The notes: generated by a model not told the origin, from the letters alone. Counted from the stretch's first letter, positions 15,719-23,645 are shown. The stretch is DNA of 45,314 nucleotides from Acidobacteriota bacterium (GCA_018268935.1 JAFDVS010000042.1:1-45314), one strand, 5' to 3'. Program-made: numbers and translations.

Positions 15719-16879
15719 CTACCCGGCCTGCATACGCTGGTTCAGTGGATCTAAGCTGCGAACCCGGTCCAAGTGTTCTTCCAACCGCCGTTGTCGTGCC
15801 CGGACCCATTTCCCGTAGGACTCTTCAGTTGTTCGGACATTCTTGTGGCCCATGAGGCGTGCGACGACATCGATGGGCACATCGTTCTGGAGCAGTTCAA
15901 TCGCAAAGTGGTGGCGGAAGTTGTGTGGTGTACGGTGTTGGAGACCAGCAAGATTCAAGAGTTTCCGCAATCGCATAAACCACTTCGATGCGCGCGTGTG
16001 GAGTTTACCTTCGCCACTCCAGAAGAAGTAGCGTTCGCTGTCGTGCGGCGCAGCCAGTAGTTTGTCTACAACCCATTGGGGTACCGTCGTCCAAACGTCT
16101 CCGTTGGTCTTGGTCCGATACGTGAGGATCTGGTTGCCGCGTACCGAAGCCTTCTGCAACTTTGCGGTGTCGGATACCGCCAATCCCGTGTAGCGCATGA
16201 TGAGGGCAAAGGCTTCTGTCTGTATCGCGATTGGCTGGCCCCTTCGTCCGTACTCATCTGGGAAATCGGGTACCACCTTCCAAAGTCGTTCTAATTCATC
16301 CGGCTCGAACGGGTCCTTTGGACCTGTCCGGTCAGGCACGGGCCGGAGTCCATCAGCAACATTCCGCGATATCAGTTCCGCCCGATAACAAAATTTGAAG
16401 AAGGACATCAGCATGTCCTGTTCCCGCTGGCGTGTAGTCGCCGCGCCTGTCCATGTTGAAATGAAGTCCGTCAGGTCGGCGAAGCGAATTTCGTTGATGA
16501 ACTGGTAGTTGCGCGGAGAGGCTTCCATGAACGCCTTCAGGCGCGCCATCGCCTTCTGCGTCTTCCGCCTCACGTCGATGCTAAGGTTCGCCTTGGTGTT
16601 GGTGAAGTGGTGGATGGCTTGATCAAGTGGCGTACGCAGTTCGGGGACGATGACGGGAGTTGGAGCTTCAAGGTCGCGGACAATTTCGCACGCACGCCCC
16701 CAGTCGCGAACTCCATTTTGGGTACGGGGATCGATCAACCGTTTCGGAGCTTCGTGCTTGCCCTGACCGTCGATTCCCTCGAAGTGGATTGGGCAGGGCG
16801 GCTTCCTTGGGCACTTCTGGCCGGTTCGCTTTCCGTGGTTGGGACACTTGGCGACATGGCGGCGAAAGATGTTCAACAT
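15719..16879 (-). CDS. int: Tyrosine integrase of the ssrA-inserted element
   Basis: This 386-residue tyrosine recombinase reads away from ssrA, with its start 87 nt from the ssrA 3' end. That is the usual place for an integrase using a tRNA/tmRNA 3' end as attachment site. The N-terminus has a Cys/His cluster (CPNHGKR...CPRKPPCPIH, residues 12-32) that may bind zinc. A core-binding domain covers about 85-180. The catalytic residues Lys257, His319 and Arg322 (HNFRH), His345 (LMGHK) and Tyr355 (TTEESYG) are present. At the box I position, normally TGLR, the sequence reads TGLAVSD, so the first catalytic Arg appears to be Ala234. Either another Arg substitutes (Arg229 is close) or activity is reduced. 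It forms an apparent operon with the xis-like, rep-like and RHH-like genes. Confidence 0.9.
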   Translation of the reverse strand: MLNIFRRHVAKCPNHGKRTGQKCPRKPPCPIHFEGIDGQGKHEAPKRLIDPRTQNGVRDWGRACEIVRDLEAPTPVIVPELRTPLDQAIHHFTNTKANLSIDVRRKTQKAMARLKAFMEASPRNYQFINEIRFADLTDFISTWTGAATTRQREQDMLMSFFKFCYRAELISRNVADGLRPVPDRTGPKDPFEPDELERLWKVVPDFPDEYGRRGQPIAIQTEAFALIMRYTGLAVSDTAKLQKASVRGNQILTYRTKTNGDVWTTVPQWVVDKLLAAPHDSERYFFWSGEGKLHTRASKWFMRLRKLLNLAGLQHRTPHNFRHHFAIELLQNDVPIDVVARLMGHKNVRTTEESYGKWVRARQRRLEEHLDRVRSLDPLNQRMQAG

Positions 16880-16892
16880 GCTCCAAGAATAC

Positions 16893-16927
16893 CAAAACGG
16901 CCCTTACGTAAAACTTACGTGGGCCGT
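16893..16927 (-). terminator. Rho-independent terminator downstream of ssrA
   Basis: On the minus strand a stem of ACGGCCC plus ACGTAA pairs with TTACGT and GGGCCGT, with a 3-nt loop and a 2-nt bulge (16897-16927). It is followed by TTTT. It lies 40 nt past the ssrA 3' end and 18 nt before the integrase start codon. It would end tmRNA transcription and insulate int. The nested ACGTAA/TTACGT repeats could also be integrase arm sites. Confidence 0.75.
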
Positions 16928-16966
16928 CTTGATCCTGCAACTTGTTGATAATGCTACTGAAAATAT

Positions 16967-17000
16967 TGGTGGAGGCGGCGGGAGTCGAACCCGCGTCCGA
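16967..17000 (-). other. Presumed attachment site (attR) at the ssrA 3' end
   Basis: The tRNA-like 3' part of ssrA, with the T-arm and the acceptor strand ending in CCA at 16967, borders the integrase gene. Integrases of this layout recombine at such 3' ends and restore the gene. The exact core cannot be set because the matching left copy is outside the window; I found no second copy of this segment within it. Confidence 0.5.
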
Positions 17001-17318
17001 GAAAGCCTACCCTGAAAAGCCTACGTGCGTAGCCATGTTCTGGAGTTTCGAGGAGCAGTTCTGAACCGGCAAGATCCCTATCCTCTAGCCCGATTGATCT
17101 CGGCCTGCGGCTACGAGCAGAAGCCCTCGGCCTATCCCGTAAAATTTCGCCTGCCGATAGCGCACGGGCTCACTACCGGTGACGGCTACCTAAAGATTAG
17201 GCAGCGTAAGCAAACTGCGTGTTATTGGCAGTTATGGTTTTCCGATCGTTTAACGGGAGCTCGGAACCCGGCACGCCTTCCCAGGCCAGTACTGACCCGT
17301 CGAAACCTGTACGCCCCC
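16967..17318 (-). ncRNA. ssrA: Transfer-messenger RNA (tmRNA)
   Basis: This 352-nt tmRNA rescues stalled ribosomes and tags their products for proteolysis. The 5' end begins GGGGGCG followed by ACAGGTTTCGACGGG, the classic tmRNA start. The 3' end has a T-arm (GGGTTCGACTCCC) and CGCCTCCACCA, so the acceptor stem pairs with one G-U and CCA is encoded. The tag frame reads GCC AAT AAC ACG CAG TTT GCT TAC GCT GCC TAA at 17229-17197, giving ANNTQFAYAA, with the usual small hydrophobic C-terminus. The mobile element is inserted at its 3' end and leaves it intact. A terminator follows at 16893-16927, and a ClpS-like gene starts divergently 94 nt upstream. Confidence 0.96.
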
Positions 17319-17411
17319 TTCCTTTGTTTATGATAACACCGAGACACGATGCTTCCTTCGACTGGACAGGTGACAACTGCTGTCCTAACCTAGAGAAGTA
17401 GTCCATTTTCA

Positions 17412-17756
17412 ATGCCGACAACCCTGCCGGACACCTCCATAGACCAAGGTACTCAGGACGTACTCACGCCGCTGTACCACCTCGTTCTGTTAGACGATGA
17501 CGAACACTCCTATGAGTACGTGATCGAAATGCTGATGAAACTTTTCTGCCTGTCGGCGGATCAGGCTTACCGGCATGCCGTTGAGGTGGACGCGAGCGGG
17601 CGGACGATTGTGCTGACCGCGGAACTGCCGCTGGTCACTTTCGGGCGGGAGCAGATCCATTCGTATGGGGCGGACTACCGGATTCCGAGGTGCAAGGGGT
17701 CGATGAGCGCGGTGATTGAACCGGCGTCGGGTACGGGCGGCGGGCAGAACTGTTAG
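17412..17756 (+). CDS. clpS: ClpS-like Clp protease adaptor
   Basis: This 114-residue protein aligns by eye with ClpS, the adaptor that delivers N-degron substrates to ClpA/ClpC-ClpP and moderates SsrA-tag degradation. YHLVLLDDDEHSYEYVIEML (22-41) corresponds to the E. coli strand with Asn34-Asp35-Asp36 and the following helix. However, the gate residue His66 of the E. coli protein, in VHxxG, is aligned to Asp60 here (VEVDASG). The region normally reading ICGVFT is also divergent. Binding preference may therefore differ from classical ClpS. It lies divergently beside ssrA, fitting a shared proteolysis theme, and its stop overlaps the convergent CHAT gene by 4 nt. Confidence 0.8.
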   Translation: MPTTLPDTSIDQGTQDVLTPLYHLVLLDDDEHSYEYVIEMLMKLFCLSADQAYRHAVEVDASGRTIVLTAELPLVTFGREQIHSYGADYRIPRCKGSMSAVIEPASGTGGGQNC

Positions 17757-20347
17757 TTGCCTTTTCCTACCACCATGAATGCTGCCCAATAGAAGGGGTG
17801 GCGGTATTCGGGACGCTTCATCAGGTCGAGGGCGGCACGTTGCATTGCGTGGCTGAGGTTGATGCGGCCCTGGCGGACGTTTCGATGCAAGGCGGTCATG
17901 AGATGACTGGTTCCGGCGGAATCGGCTTGCCACTGGCTGGCAACGGCGGCGTTGCTTCCTGCGGCAAGAAATGCCCAAGTCAGCCCGATCAAGCCTTCGC
18001 CGGCGTTGGGACCGGAGCTTGCGGTTTGGCAGGCGGACAACACTACCAAGTCGGCCTGCAATGGGAGTTGCAGGACTTCGCGCGATTCAAGGACTCCGTT
18101 GCTCAAAACAAGATAGGAATAGAGCGGATTGACGGCGTTGAGAATCCCGTGGGTGGAGAGATGGAGGACTCGATGACGAGGGGCCTCGGCGAGCCACGCG
18201 TCGCGGCTTGCCTCATGGCCGAGGAGAATTTTCGGGGATTGGTAGACCGACGCGACCTGATGCACTTCCGCCGCGGAGGACTGAAGCGGTGGGAGAGCGC
18301 CGGCAAAAGGTCCAGCGGATGGGGCGCCGAGGGCGAGTAGAGTGCCGGCCGGGTTCGTCCTGGGTGTTCGCGTGGTCAGACTTTGGAGCACGGTCATTGA
18401 CGGGGCGTAGTGGAGGGGATGCTCTTCGAGGAGGTGTTTGCCGGTTGCGGAAACCAGCGCGGCGAAGGGGATGTTCCACAGTTCGCCTTCGGGAAGGAGA
18501 ACGATAGCGCCGCCACGGGGCAACTGGCTTTCGAACGGGGCTATGAGCAGGTTGTAGAGTTGCGCTGCCGCGATGCGGTAGGAGAGATCACGGGCGACGA
18601 TGGATTCCCGAAAGCCCGCGGCCAATTGGCGGACGGGCTCCCAGGGTTGGACATGGACGACGATGCGCGTTCCGGAGCCGGGGATGAAGAAGGAGTATAG
18701 TTTTCCGTTCGCAACGCCGAATTCGATGGCCGAGGAGCCGTTGGCCAGCAAGGTGCGGATTTGGCTCAGCGGAGCAGGGGAGAATTCAGCGCGGCGCATT
18801 CGCAACTCAGGATGGGCGACGTAGAGATTGGCGCGAAAGGCATCGAGGTCCCGATTGGCGGCTTCCCATTGCTCGCGGGCCTTTGCTGCGCCTTGGAGCG
18901 CGGGCGCGGCCAGGCGTAACACGCGGCTGCGGAACTGCTCCTCCTGCTGGCGCTCGGCGGCGGTCATTGCGGCGGAGGGAATTGCGGCCGAATTCCTGAG
19001 GATATCGGCCAGGATGCGGCCCTTTGCACCTTCGAGGTGCTGCAGGGCTTCTTCAGGGCGTTTGGCGTCGACTTCGAGCGCCATCAGTTGATAGTAGGGA
19101 TTGCCTCGGGTGGCGAGGAATTGGAGATCCTGTGTGTTGCCGCCGGCGAGCAGGTCGCGCTGGGCTTCGAGGAGGCGGATCTCATCGAGGAATGCGGACC
19201 GCGCCGATGCGGAATCGCCGAGGCGAAGATGCGCGGTGGCGCGAGCGTCCAAGGCAAGACGGTGAGGCTCGACGGCTCCCGTTTCCCTGGTTTCGCGTTC
19301 GGCGCCGATGGCCAATTCGAGCGCGGCGGCGTTGTCGTTGCGGTCGAGCGCGGTGAATGCGAGGTGGGGCAACACCTCCGCGGCCTGGCGTGTGCCTTGG
19401 ACCGTGAGAAAGAGCTTGCGAGCTGCCAGCAAATCTGCGGCTGCCTCGGCAGGGCGGCCCATGCGGCGATAGGCTCCGGCCCGATTGACGAGGCAGGTGG
19501 CGCGGATGCGGGGATCAATGATGGCTTCCTGTTCCAACACCTGGGCGCTGATTCGCAGAGCCGCCTGGAGTTGGTTGAGCTCGAGATAAACGGGGATGAG
19601 ATTTGTGCGGGTCAGGGCGATTTCGTTGGCGGGGAAACCGGCAGCCTGCTTGGCGGCGAGCGCCTGCTCGAGGTAAGAGCGGCCAATCAACTTGTCGCCC
19701 TGACGCATGTAGGCGACGGCGATGTTGTCGAGCAGGGCCAATTGCAGCTCACGGTCCTGGACGGCGCCGCTTTCCTGCAGGCAGGCGAGCAGGACGCGGA
19801 CGGCCTCTCGATACTCGCCGATATCGGTGAGCACGATGGCGAGATTCGCGAGCGAGCGGAGGGCTCCTGCGATGTCTTTGGCGTCGCGGCAGCGCTCTGA
19901 ACCGATGCGGAAGGACGCAATCGACTCACGAGGCAATCCCAGTGCTCGCTGGGCCAAGCCGGCTCCGCGGTAGAGGTCGCAACTGGCTTGATGATCGGCG
20001 GCCGGCTGGCTGTATTTCAGGCCGAGGAGATTGGCATCGAGCGAGTCCTGCTGGCGGCCCATTCTGCGGTAACAGAGTCCGATGGCGCGCTGGGTGCGAG
20101 CCGCGGATGAGGGCTGATTCAAGCGCAGGGCGAGGGCGAAAGCTGCCTGGTGCAAAGCCAGGGCACTGGCGAATTTGTTGGCTTTGAACTGGGCCTCTGC
20201 TTTTGCGCGGCAAGCCTCCAGCAATTGCGGTGAGGGGGGGACGGAACTGACGATGGCGGCGGGATCCGGGGCGGATTCCAACTGAGTCAAGATCGCGTCG
20301 TAGTTCCCATCCTGGGCGAGGGCGAGGAAAAGCAGGAGGCGAAACAC
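17753..20347 (-). CDS. Secreted TPR-CHAT protein (caspase-like peptidase)
   Basis: This 864-residue protein begins with a short signal-like sequence (MFRLLLFLALAQ). A long array of tetratricopeptide-like repeats follows (about 40-430), then a linker, then a CHAT domain (about 570-864). The caspase-type dyad is visible as His733 in LHLSTHG and Cys773 in VVLSACQT, followed by GEGLIGLTWAFLAAG. CHAT proteases are clan CD peptidases used in signalling or cell-death circuits. This is the last gene of a minus-strand cluster with a sigma factor, an anti-sigma factor and a PEP-CTERM protein, starting 11 nt after the last of these. Substrate and activation are unknown. The export signal is unusual, since well-studied CHAT defence proteases are cytoplasmic. 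Confidence 0.87.
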   Translation of the reverse strand: MFRLLLFLALAQDGNYDAILTQLESAPDPAAIVSSVPPSPQLLEACRAKAEAQFKANKFASALALHQAAFALALRLNQPSSAARTQRAIGLCYRRMGRQQDSLDANLLGLKYSQPAADHQASCDLYRGAGLAQRALGLPRESIASFRIGSERCRDAKDIAGALRSLANLAIVLTDIGEYREAVRVLLACLQESGAVQDRELQLALLDNIAVAYMRQGDKLIGRSYLEQALAAKQAAGFPANEIALTRTNLIPVYLELNQLQAALRISAQVLEQEAIIDPRIRATCLVNRAGAYRRMGRPAEAAADLLAARKLFLTVQGTRQAAEVLPHLAFTALDRNDNAAALELAIGAERETRETGAVEPHRLALDARATAHLRLGDSASARSAFLDEIRLLEAQRDLLAGGNTQDLQFLATRGNPYYQLMALEVDAKRPEEALQHLEGAKGRILADILRNSAAIPSAAMTAAERQQEEQFRSRVLRLAAPALQGAAKAREQWEAANRDLDAFRANLYVAHPELRMRRAEFSPAPLSQIRTLLANGSSAIEFGVANGKLYSFFIPGSGTRIVVHVQPWEPVRQLAAGFRESIVARDLSYRIAAAQLYNLLIAPFESQLPRGGAIVLLPEGELWNIPFAALVSATGKHLLEEHPLHYAPSMTVLQSLTTRTPRTNPAGTLLALGAPSAGPFAGALPPLQSSAAEVHQVASVYQSPKILLGHEASRDAWLAEAPRHRVLHLSTHGILNAVNPLYSYLVLSNGVLESREVLQLPLQADLVVLSACQTASSGPNAGEGLIGLTWAFLAAGSNAAVASQWQADSAGTSHLMTALHRNVRQGRINLSHAMQRAALDLMKRPEYRHPFYWAAFMVVGKGN

Positions 20348-20358
20348 GAAATTCTATT

Positions 20359-20961
20359 CTACGTGCGGCGGCGACGGGCTGCGCAGAAGAGGGCAGCGGC
20401 GACAAGAAGCGCGGTGGCCGGCTCAGGGGTGCCTGCAGTACCTTGCACTTCGAAGACATCGCTACCCTGGAATCCTACGCCCCAGGCGGATCCGGTAAAC
20501 GCGCGTTTGCGGAAAGCGCCGGGAATGTCGTTGCGATACCAGTAGAGGGTGTCCGCCACAGGGTCGGACGCTTCCATCACGAGCCAATAGGTGAGGCTGG
20601 GGTCGAGGGCGGGGAGGGTAGGCGAGTTGAGGGTGAGGATCTGCTGGGTACCGTCGAGCACCGCGGAGTTGATATTGCCTTCGATCAACGCCGCCGGTTC
20701 CGTGGCGCCGGACCAGAGAGAAAGGCTGAATGTCGCGTTGGCGGTTCCTCCGCGAACCGCCACGCGATAGGCGGACACATGGGAAGCCGTTGCCACCTGA
20801 AAAGGATTTGCCCACATTGCGCCATAACTCAGGTTGAATGTGTGGCCATCCCCTACGGAATCCGAGAGAGAGGAGTAGGAATCGCCAGCACCGAACGTTG
20901 TATAGAGAGTGGCAGCGTGCGACAGGGAACTGATCAGGGCAAGAATAACCGCGAGCTTCAA
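20359..20961 (-). CDS. PEP-CTERM sorting-domain protein
   Basis: This 200-residue exported protein has a TTG start preceded by a strong AAGGAGG sequence. The N-terminal signal peptide (LAVILALISSLSHA) is cleaved probably after residue 16. The mature part is a beta-rich domain with no family I can name. The C-terminus has the PEP-CTERM tripartite signal: TPEPAT, a hydrophobic helix (ALLVAAALFCAA) and RRRR. Proteins of this class are anchored and processed by an exosortase/archaeosortase-type enzyme and appear on the surface or in exopolysaccharide. It lies between the anti-sigma and CHAT genes, so it may be a substrate or target of that circuit. No exosortase gene is in the window. Confidence 0.85.
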   Translation of the reverse strand: MKLAVILALISSLSHAATLYTTFGAGDSYSSLSDSVGDGHTFNLSYGAMWANPFQVATASHVSAYRVAVRGGTANATFSLSLWSGATEPAALIEGNINSAVLDGTQQILTLNSPTLPALDPSLTYWLVMEASDPVADTLYWYRNDIPGAFRKRAFTGSAWGVGFQGSDVFEVQGTAGTPEPATALLVAAALFCAARRRRT

Positions 20962-21023
20962 GTGTCCTCCTTGCCGACTATGGAGGGCCGATGAGGGGGC
21001 GATATTGGCGGAGACGCGATTTT

Positions 21024-22094
21024 TTATCGAGATTCGCCGCGGAGGCTTTGCTGCCAGCGTTGGACTAAGGATGAGCCGGGATTCGTTGTGGCAAGAGCGC
21101 GCAGTTCCTGTTGCGCCTCCTCCTTAAGGCCTGCATTGGCGTAGAGCACGGCCAGTTCCAGATGGGAGACGGGCTGGCGGGAGGACGCTGCCGCAATTCG
21201 GTCGGCGGCGGCTTGCGAGGCAATGTAGAAGCGGGCTTCGGGGAGTGGCGGCTGGGGGGTACGCAGCAGTTTTCCATTTTGTCTGGCGGAGATTTGCCAG
21301 ATGAGCACCTTCTCTCGAGGAAGCGGCGCCGCGGGGCGCCAGGTTGTGGTTTGCTGTTCCCCGCTGTCGGCGAGCGGCTGAAACTGGTCATCCATCACTT
21401 GCACCCTGTATGATTGTGCTCCATCGAGTGGCGTCCAGGAGAATGCGGGCCGGTCTGAGAGGACGATGCGAGCCAGTGGCGCGGTGGGGACGAAGGCTGG
21501 TGTTGCCTTTTCGGGGCCGAGGAACGTGGTTGCCGGCGTCCGCACGCCATCCGGGAGCGGTGCGATGGCGAGCGTGCCGTCCTGCAGCAGTGCTTTGATT
21601 TGGGCCGCACTATCCGGTGTGCCGGCAAAGCCCACGAGGTTACCGGAAGGATCGATGCCGAGGGTCCGGCCGTTATCCTGAATGGCGGCGGCGAGTGTGG
21701 GCGCGGGGTGCTGGGTGAGCCTGACGATTCCCCATGCCGCCAGGAGCAATCCGGCGGCGATCGCGGCAGATTTCCACCATGCGGACGTTGGGTGGCGGGT
21801 CTGTAGTTCGCGTTGAAAGGCGCGCAGGTCTTCGAATTCTTTGCGGCAAGTTTCGCAATTGGCCAAGTGGGTTCGAATGGAATCCGAGGGCGCTGCAGTG
21901 AGGGAATCCCTCAAGTCTTCATAGGAGAGGTGATCCTCGAAGGGGGCGATCGGGGGCCGGTGCGGTTTGCCATCGGACAACAGAGAGCGGCAGGACTCGC
22001 ATGCCGCGACGTGGTCATCGAGGCGCAGCAATTCCTGCGGGGGCAGCGTCCCGCTCCAATAGGCAGCGACCTGTCGTTCCTCGATATGCGCCAC
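21024..22094 (-). CDS. Zinc-finger anti-sigma factor (zf-HC2), membrane-anchored
   Basis: This 356-residue protein has two zf-HC2 type modules at its N-terminus: HVAACESC (about 28-35) and HLANCETC (about 77-84), each with the His-x3-Cys-x2-Cys pattern of anti-sigma factors. A single transmembrane segment (AIAAGLLLAAWGIV, about 110-123) follows. The outer part has a fibronectin/FIVAR-like region (FSWTPLDGAQSYRVQVMD). It ends with a TPR-like helix pair (LELAVLYANAGLKEEAQQEL). The GTG start lies 66 nt after the sigma gene. It is predicted to hold the neighbouring sigma factor at the membrane and release it on an outside signal. Confidence 0.83.
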   Translation of the reverse strand: MAHIEERQVAAYWSGTLPPQELLRLDDHVAACESCRSLLSDGKPHRPPIAPFEDHLSYEDLRDSLTAAPSDSIRTHLANCETCRKEFEDLRAFQRELQTRHPTSAWWKSAAIAAGLLLAAWGIVRLTQHPAPTLAAAIQDNGRTLGIDPSGNLVGFAGTPDSAAQIKALLQDGTLAIAPLPDGVRTPATTFLGPEKATPAFVPTAPLARIVLSDRPAFSWTPLDGAQSYRVQVMDDQFQPLADSGEQQTTTWRPAAPLPREKVLIWQISARQNGKLLRTPQPPLPEARFYIASQAAADRIAAASSRQPVSHLELAVLYANAGLKEEAQQELRALATTNPGSSLVQRWQQSLRGESR

Positions 22095-22160
22095 TCTCTT
22101 AAGTGCCTCTCACTCTTGTTCTATCACCTTAGAGGACAAATTCCCGGAAACATTAGTACG

Positions 22161-23048
22161 TCATGACGGAGTTGGTGGACAGCGGCGGGCGAGCCGCTGG
22201 CGGGCCGCGGCCCGGAGGTTGATGACTTGCTGGCGTGTGATCTGCAATCGCTCAGCGATTTTCAGATCGTTCCAAGGCAGACTGGCCCAGATGGCGGCGA
22301 GTTCGTCGGCGGGCATCTCCATGGCCGTTGCGATTTGACGCAGTGTTGCCGCTCCGCTGGCGGGGAGATTGGGAAGGGCCGGGCCTCCGCGTTCGTCGCG
22401 GAGGTGCAAGAGCAAAGCGACGCGCTGAGCCAAGGGTAGCTGGAGTATTTCCATCCAAAGCCTGGCAAGCCAGCGTTCCTGGTCGATTTTGCGATCCCTA
22501 TCCTGGGTGGAGGTAACTGGAGGCGGGACGGTGTCGAGCGAGATGTGCACGTCGCGGATGCCGAGGCAATTCGCCACCTGATCCACCAAGTCGTCGAGTG
22601 GAACCGGGCCAGCCGATCCTTGAAGAAGGGCGGCGCAGACGGTTTCCAATGGACCGGGCTTCAGAAGGACGTTGCTGATGGTGACCGGCTGTTGTCCATG
22701 GAAGTGGTTCCAGCCAAAGACCAACTGGCCGTCGGGGCCGCTCCAGATGGCGAATCGCCGATCCTGATCGGCGAGGTAACGGATGCGGTTCTTGAGGCGA
22801 TGGCGCTGGGGGAAGCGTGCGCGGAAGTAGCGATCACAGGCGTGGTGAGCGACGACGGACACATAGGCATTCCAATCTTCGACGTTCGCGGCGGGATCCT
22901 GCAGGCGGCGGATGAGGTCGACGAGGGCCTCGGCCTGAACGTCTTCGCGATCCTGGGCGAAGGAGTCGTGCCGCAGACGGAACGCCACGACGCGGCGCAC
23001 GAGAGTGCCGGCGGTACGGAGGCGGTCGTCCAGTTCTGTGTCGTTCAC
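22161..23048 (-). CDS. ECF-like sigma factor
   Basis: This 295-residue sigma-70 family protein is longer than a usual ECF factor (about 180-200). Region 2 is recognisable in DREDVQAEALVDLIRRL and YVSVVAHHACDRYFR. Region 4 is at the C-terminus as LKIAERLQITRQQVINLRAAARQRLARR, a helix-turn-helix. About 80-100 residues between them have no clear assignment, and may hold an extra domain or a diverged linker. The start is GTG 23048. It heads the sigma/anti-sigma/PEP-CTERM/CHAT cluster and lies just past the terminator of the upstream gene. It likely transcribes its own cluster when released by the anti-sigma factor; the promoter it reads is unknown. Confidence 0.78.
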   Translation of the reverse strand: MNDTELDDRLRTAGTLVRRVVAFRLRHDSFAQDREDVQAEALVDLIRRLQDPAANVEDWNAYVSVVAHHACDRYFRARFPQRHRLKNRIRYLADQDRRFAIWSGPDGQLVFGWNHFHGQQPVTISNVLLKPGPLETVCAALLQGSAGPVPLDDLVDQVANCLGIRDVHISLDTVPPPVTSTQDRDRKIDQERWLARLWMEILQLPLAQRVALLLHLRDERGGPALPNLPASGAATLRQIATAMEMPADELAAIWASLPWNDLKIAERLQITRQQVINLRAAARQRLARRCPPTPS

Positions 23049-23065
23049 TGCCGGATGGCCTGCAA

Positions 23066-23096
23066 GAAAAAAGGCCCATGCGTGGACATGGACCTC
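23066..23096 (-). terminator. Rho-independent terminator after the Dabb-like gene
   Basis: On the minus strand AGGTCCATG pairs with CATGGGCCT across a 6-nt loop (23073-23095) and is followed by a run of six Ts (23072-23067). It ends transcription of the Dabb-like gene 18 nt before the sigma-factor start codon. The sigma operon promoter must therefore lie inside this small region or upstream within the neighbouring gene. Confidence 0.8.
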
Positions 23097-23116
23097 TTTT
23101 GGAGTTTGAAGCTCGG

Positions 23117-23563
23117 TTACTGGCCGATGATGTCGTAGGTGGTGGTGCCTGCTACGCGTACTTTCTCATAGGCGGCCATCCATTCCTTGTGGAAGGGGGT
23201 AGCGGTGTATTCTTTCAATTGTTCCGCACCGCCGGTGAACCACATGCAGGCGCCGTATTCGCGGCGGGTGACAGTGAGTTCTCCGGAAACGCCTTTCTCT
23301 CCGGCGGCCACTTTCTTACGGGCGGCGGCGTCGGTGGTGTTGTACTGGGCGAGGGGGGCGCGCAGTTTGCCGGCCCAAACCATTTTGATACCGCTGTACT
23401 TCTGGGGCCACATGGAGGTGGTCTTGTAGAAGTTGTCCCAATCGGCCTGCGTCGCCTCTTTGATGGGCGTGAAGGCGAAGCAGTGCATCATTCCTTTTTC
23501 GCCGGCTTGTGCCAGGCAGGAGCCCAGAATCAGGGCTGCAATCGTGAAACCGAATTTTCGCAT
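23117..23563 (-). CDS. Secreted Dabb-like (stress-responsive A/B barrel) protein
   Basis: This 148-residue protein has a clear signal peptide (MRKFGFTIAALILGSCLAQA). The mature part starts with MMHCFAFTPIKEATQADW and continues with a ferredoxin-like alpha/beta pattern that fits the dimeric Dabb family. In these small proteins the characteristic His lies in the first strand. The function of exported Dabb proteins is not settled. It is a single-gene unit: the terminator at 23066-23096 separates it from the sigma gene, and the gudD gene upstream ends 82 nt away. Confidence 0.6.
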   Translation of the reverse strand: MRKFGFTIAALILGSCLAQAGEKGMMHCFAFTPIKEATQADWDNFYKTTSMWPQKYSGIKMVWAGKLRAPLAQYNTTDAAARKKVAAGEKGVSGELTVTRREYGACMWFTGGAEQLKEYTATPFHKEWMAAYEKVRVAGTTTYDIIGQ

Positions 23564-23645
23564 AAACGGATTTTAGCATCCGGTTGGAAGGGGGTTCAAA
23601 GTTGGTCGACCGGCTCGGTTACGGTTGCGGTTCGGAATGCAAGTT

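Noticed and set aside
15414..15809. Upstream extension of the rep-like frame
   Set aside because: The translation is Arg/Pro-rich and antisense to the excisionase-like gene; the frame with motifs starts at ATG 15413.
1..16966. Left copy of the ssrA attachment site inside the window
   Set aside because: I looked for the ssrA 3' sequence by eye and saw no second copy; the element must extend beyond position 1.
16967..17000. A tRNA gene at the right side of the element
   Set aside because: The CCA-ended T-arm belongs to tmRNA: the 5' half pairs at 17318-17312 and the tag frame is present, so it is not a separate tRNA.
19037..19900. A 287-codon open frame on the plus strand
   Set aside because: It is antisense to the TPR part of the CHAT gene; such frames are common in high-GC DNA.
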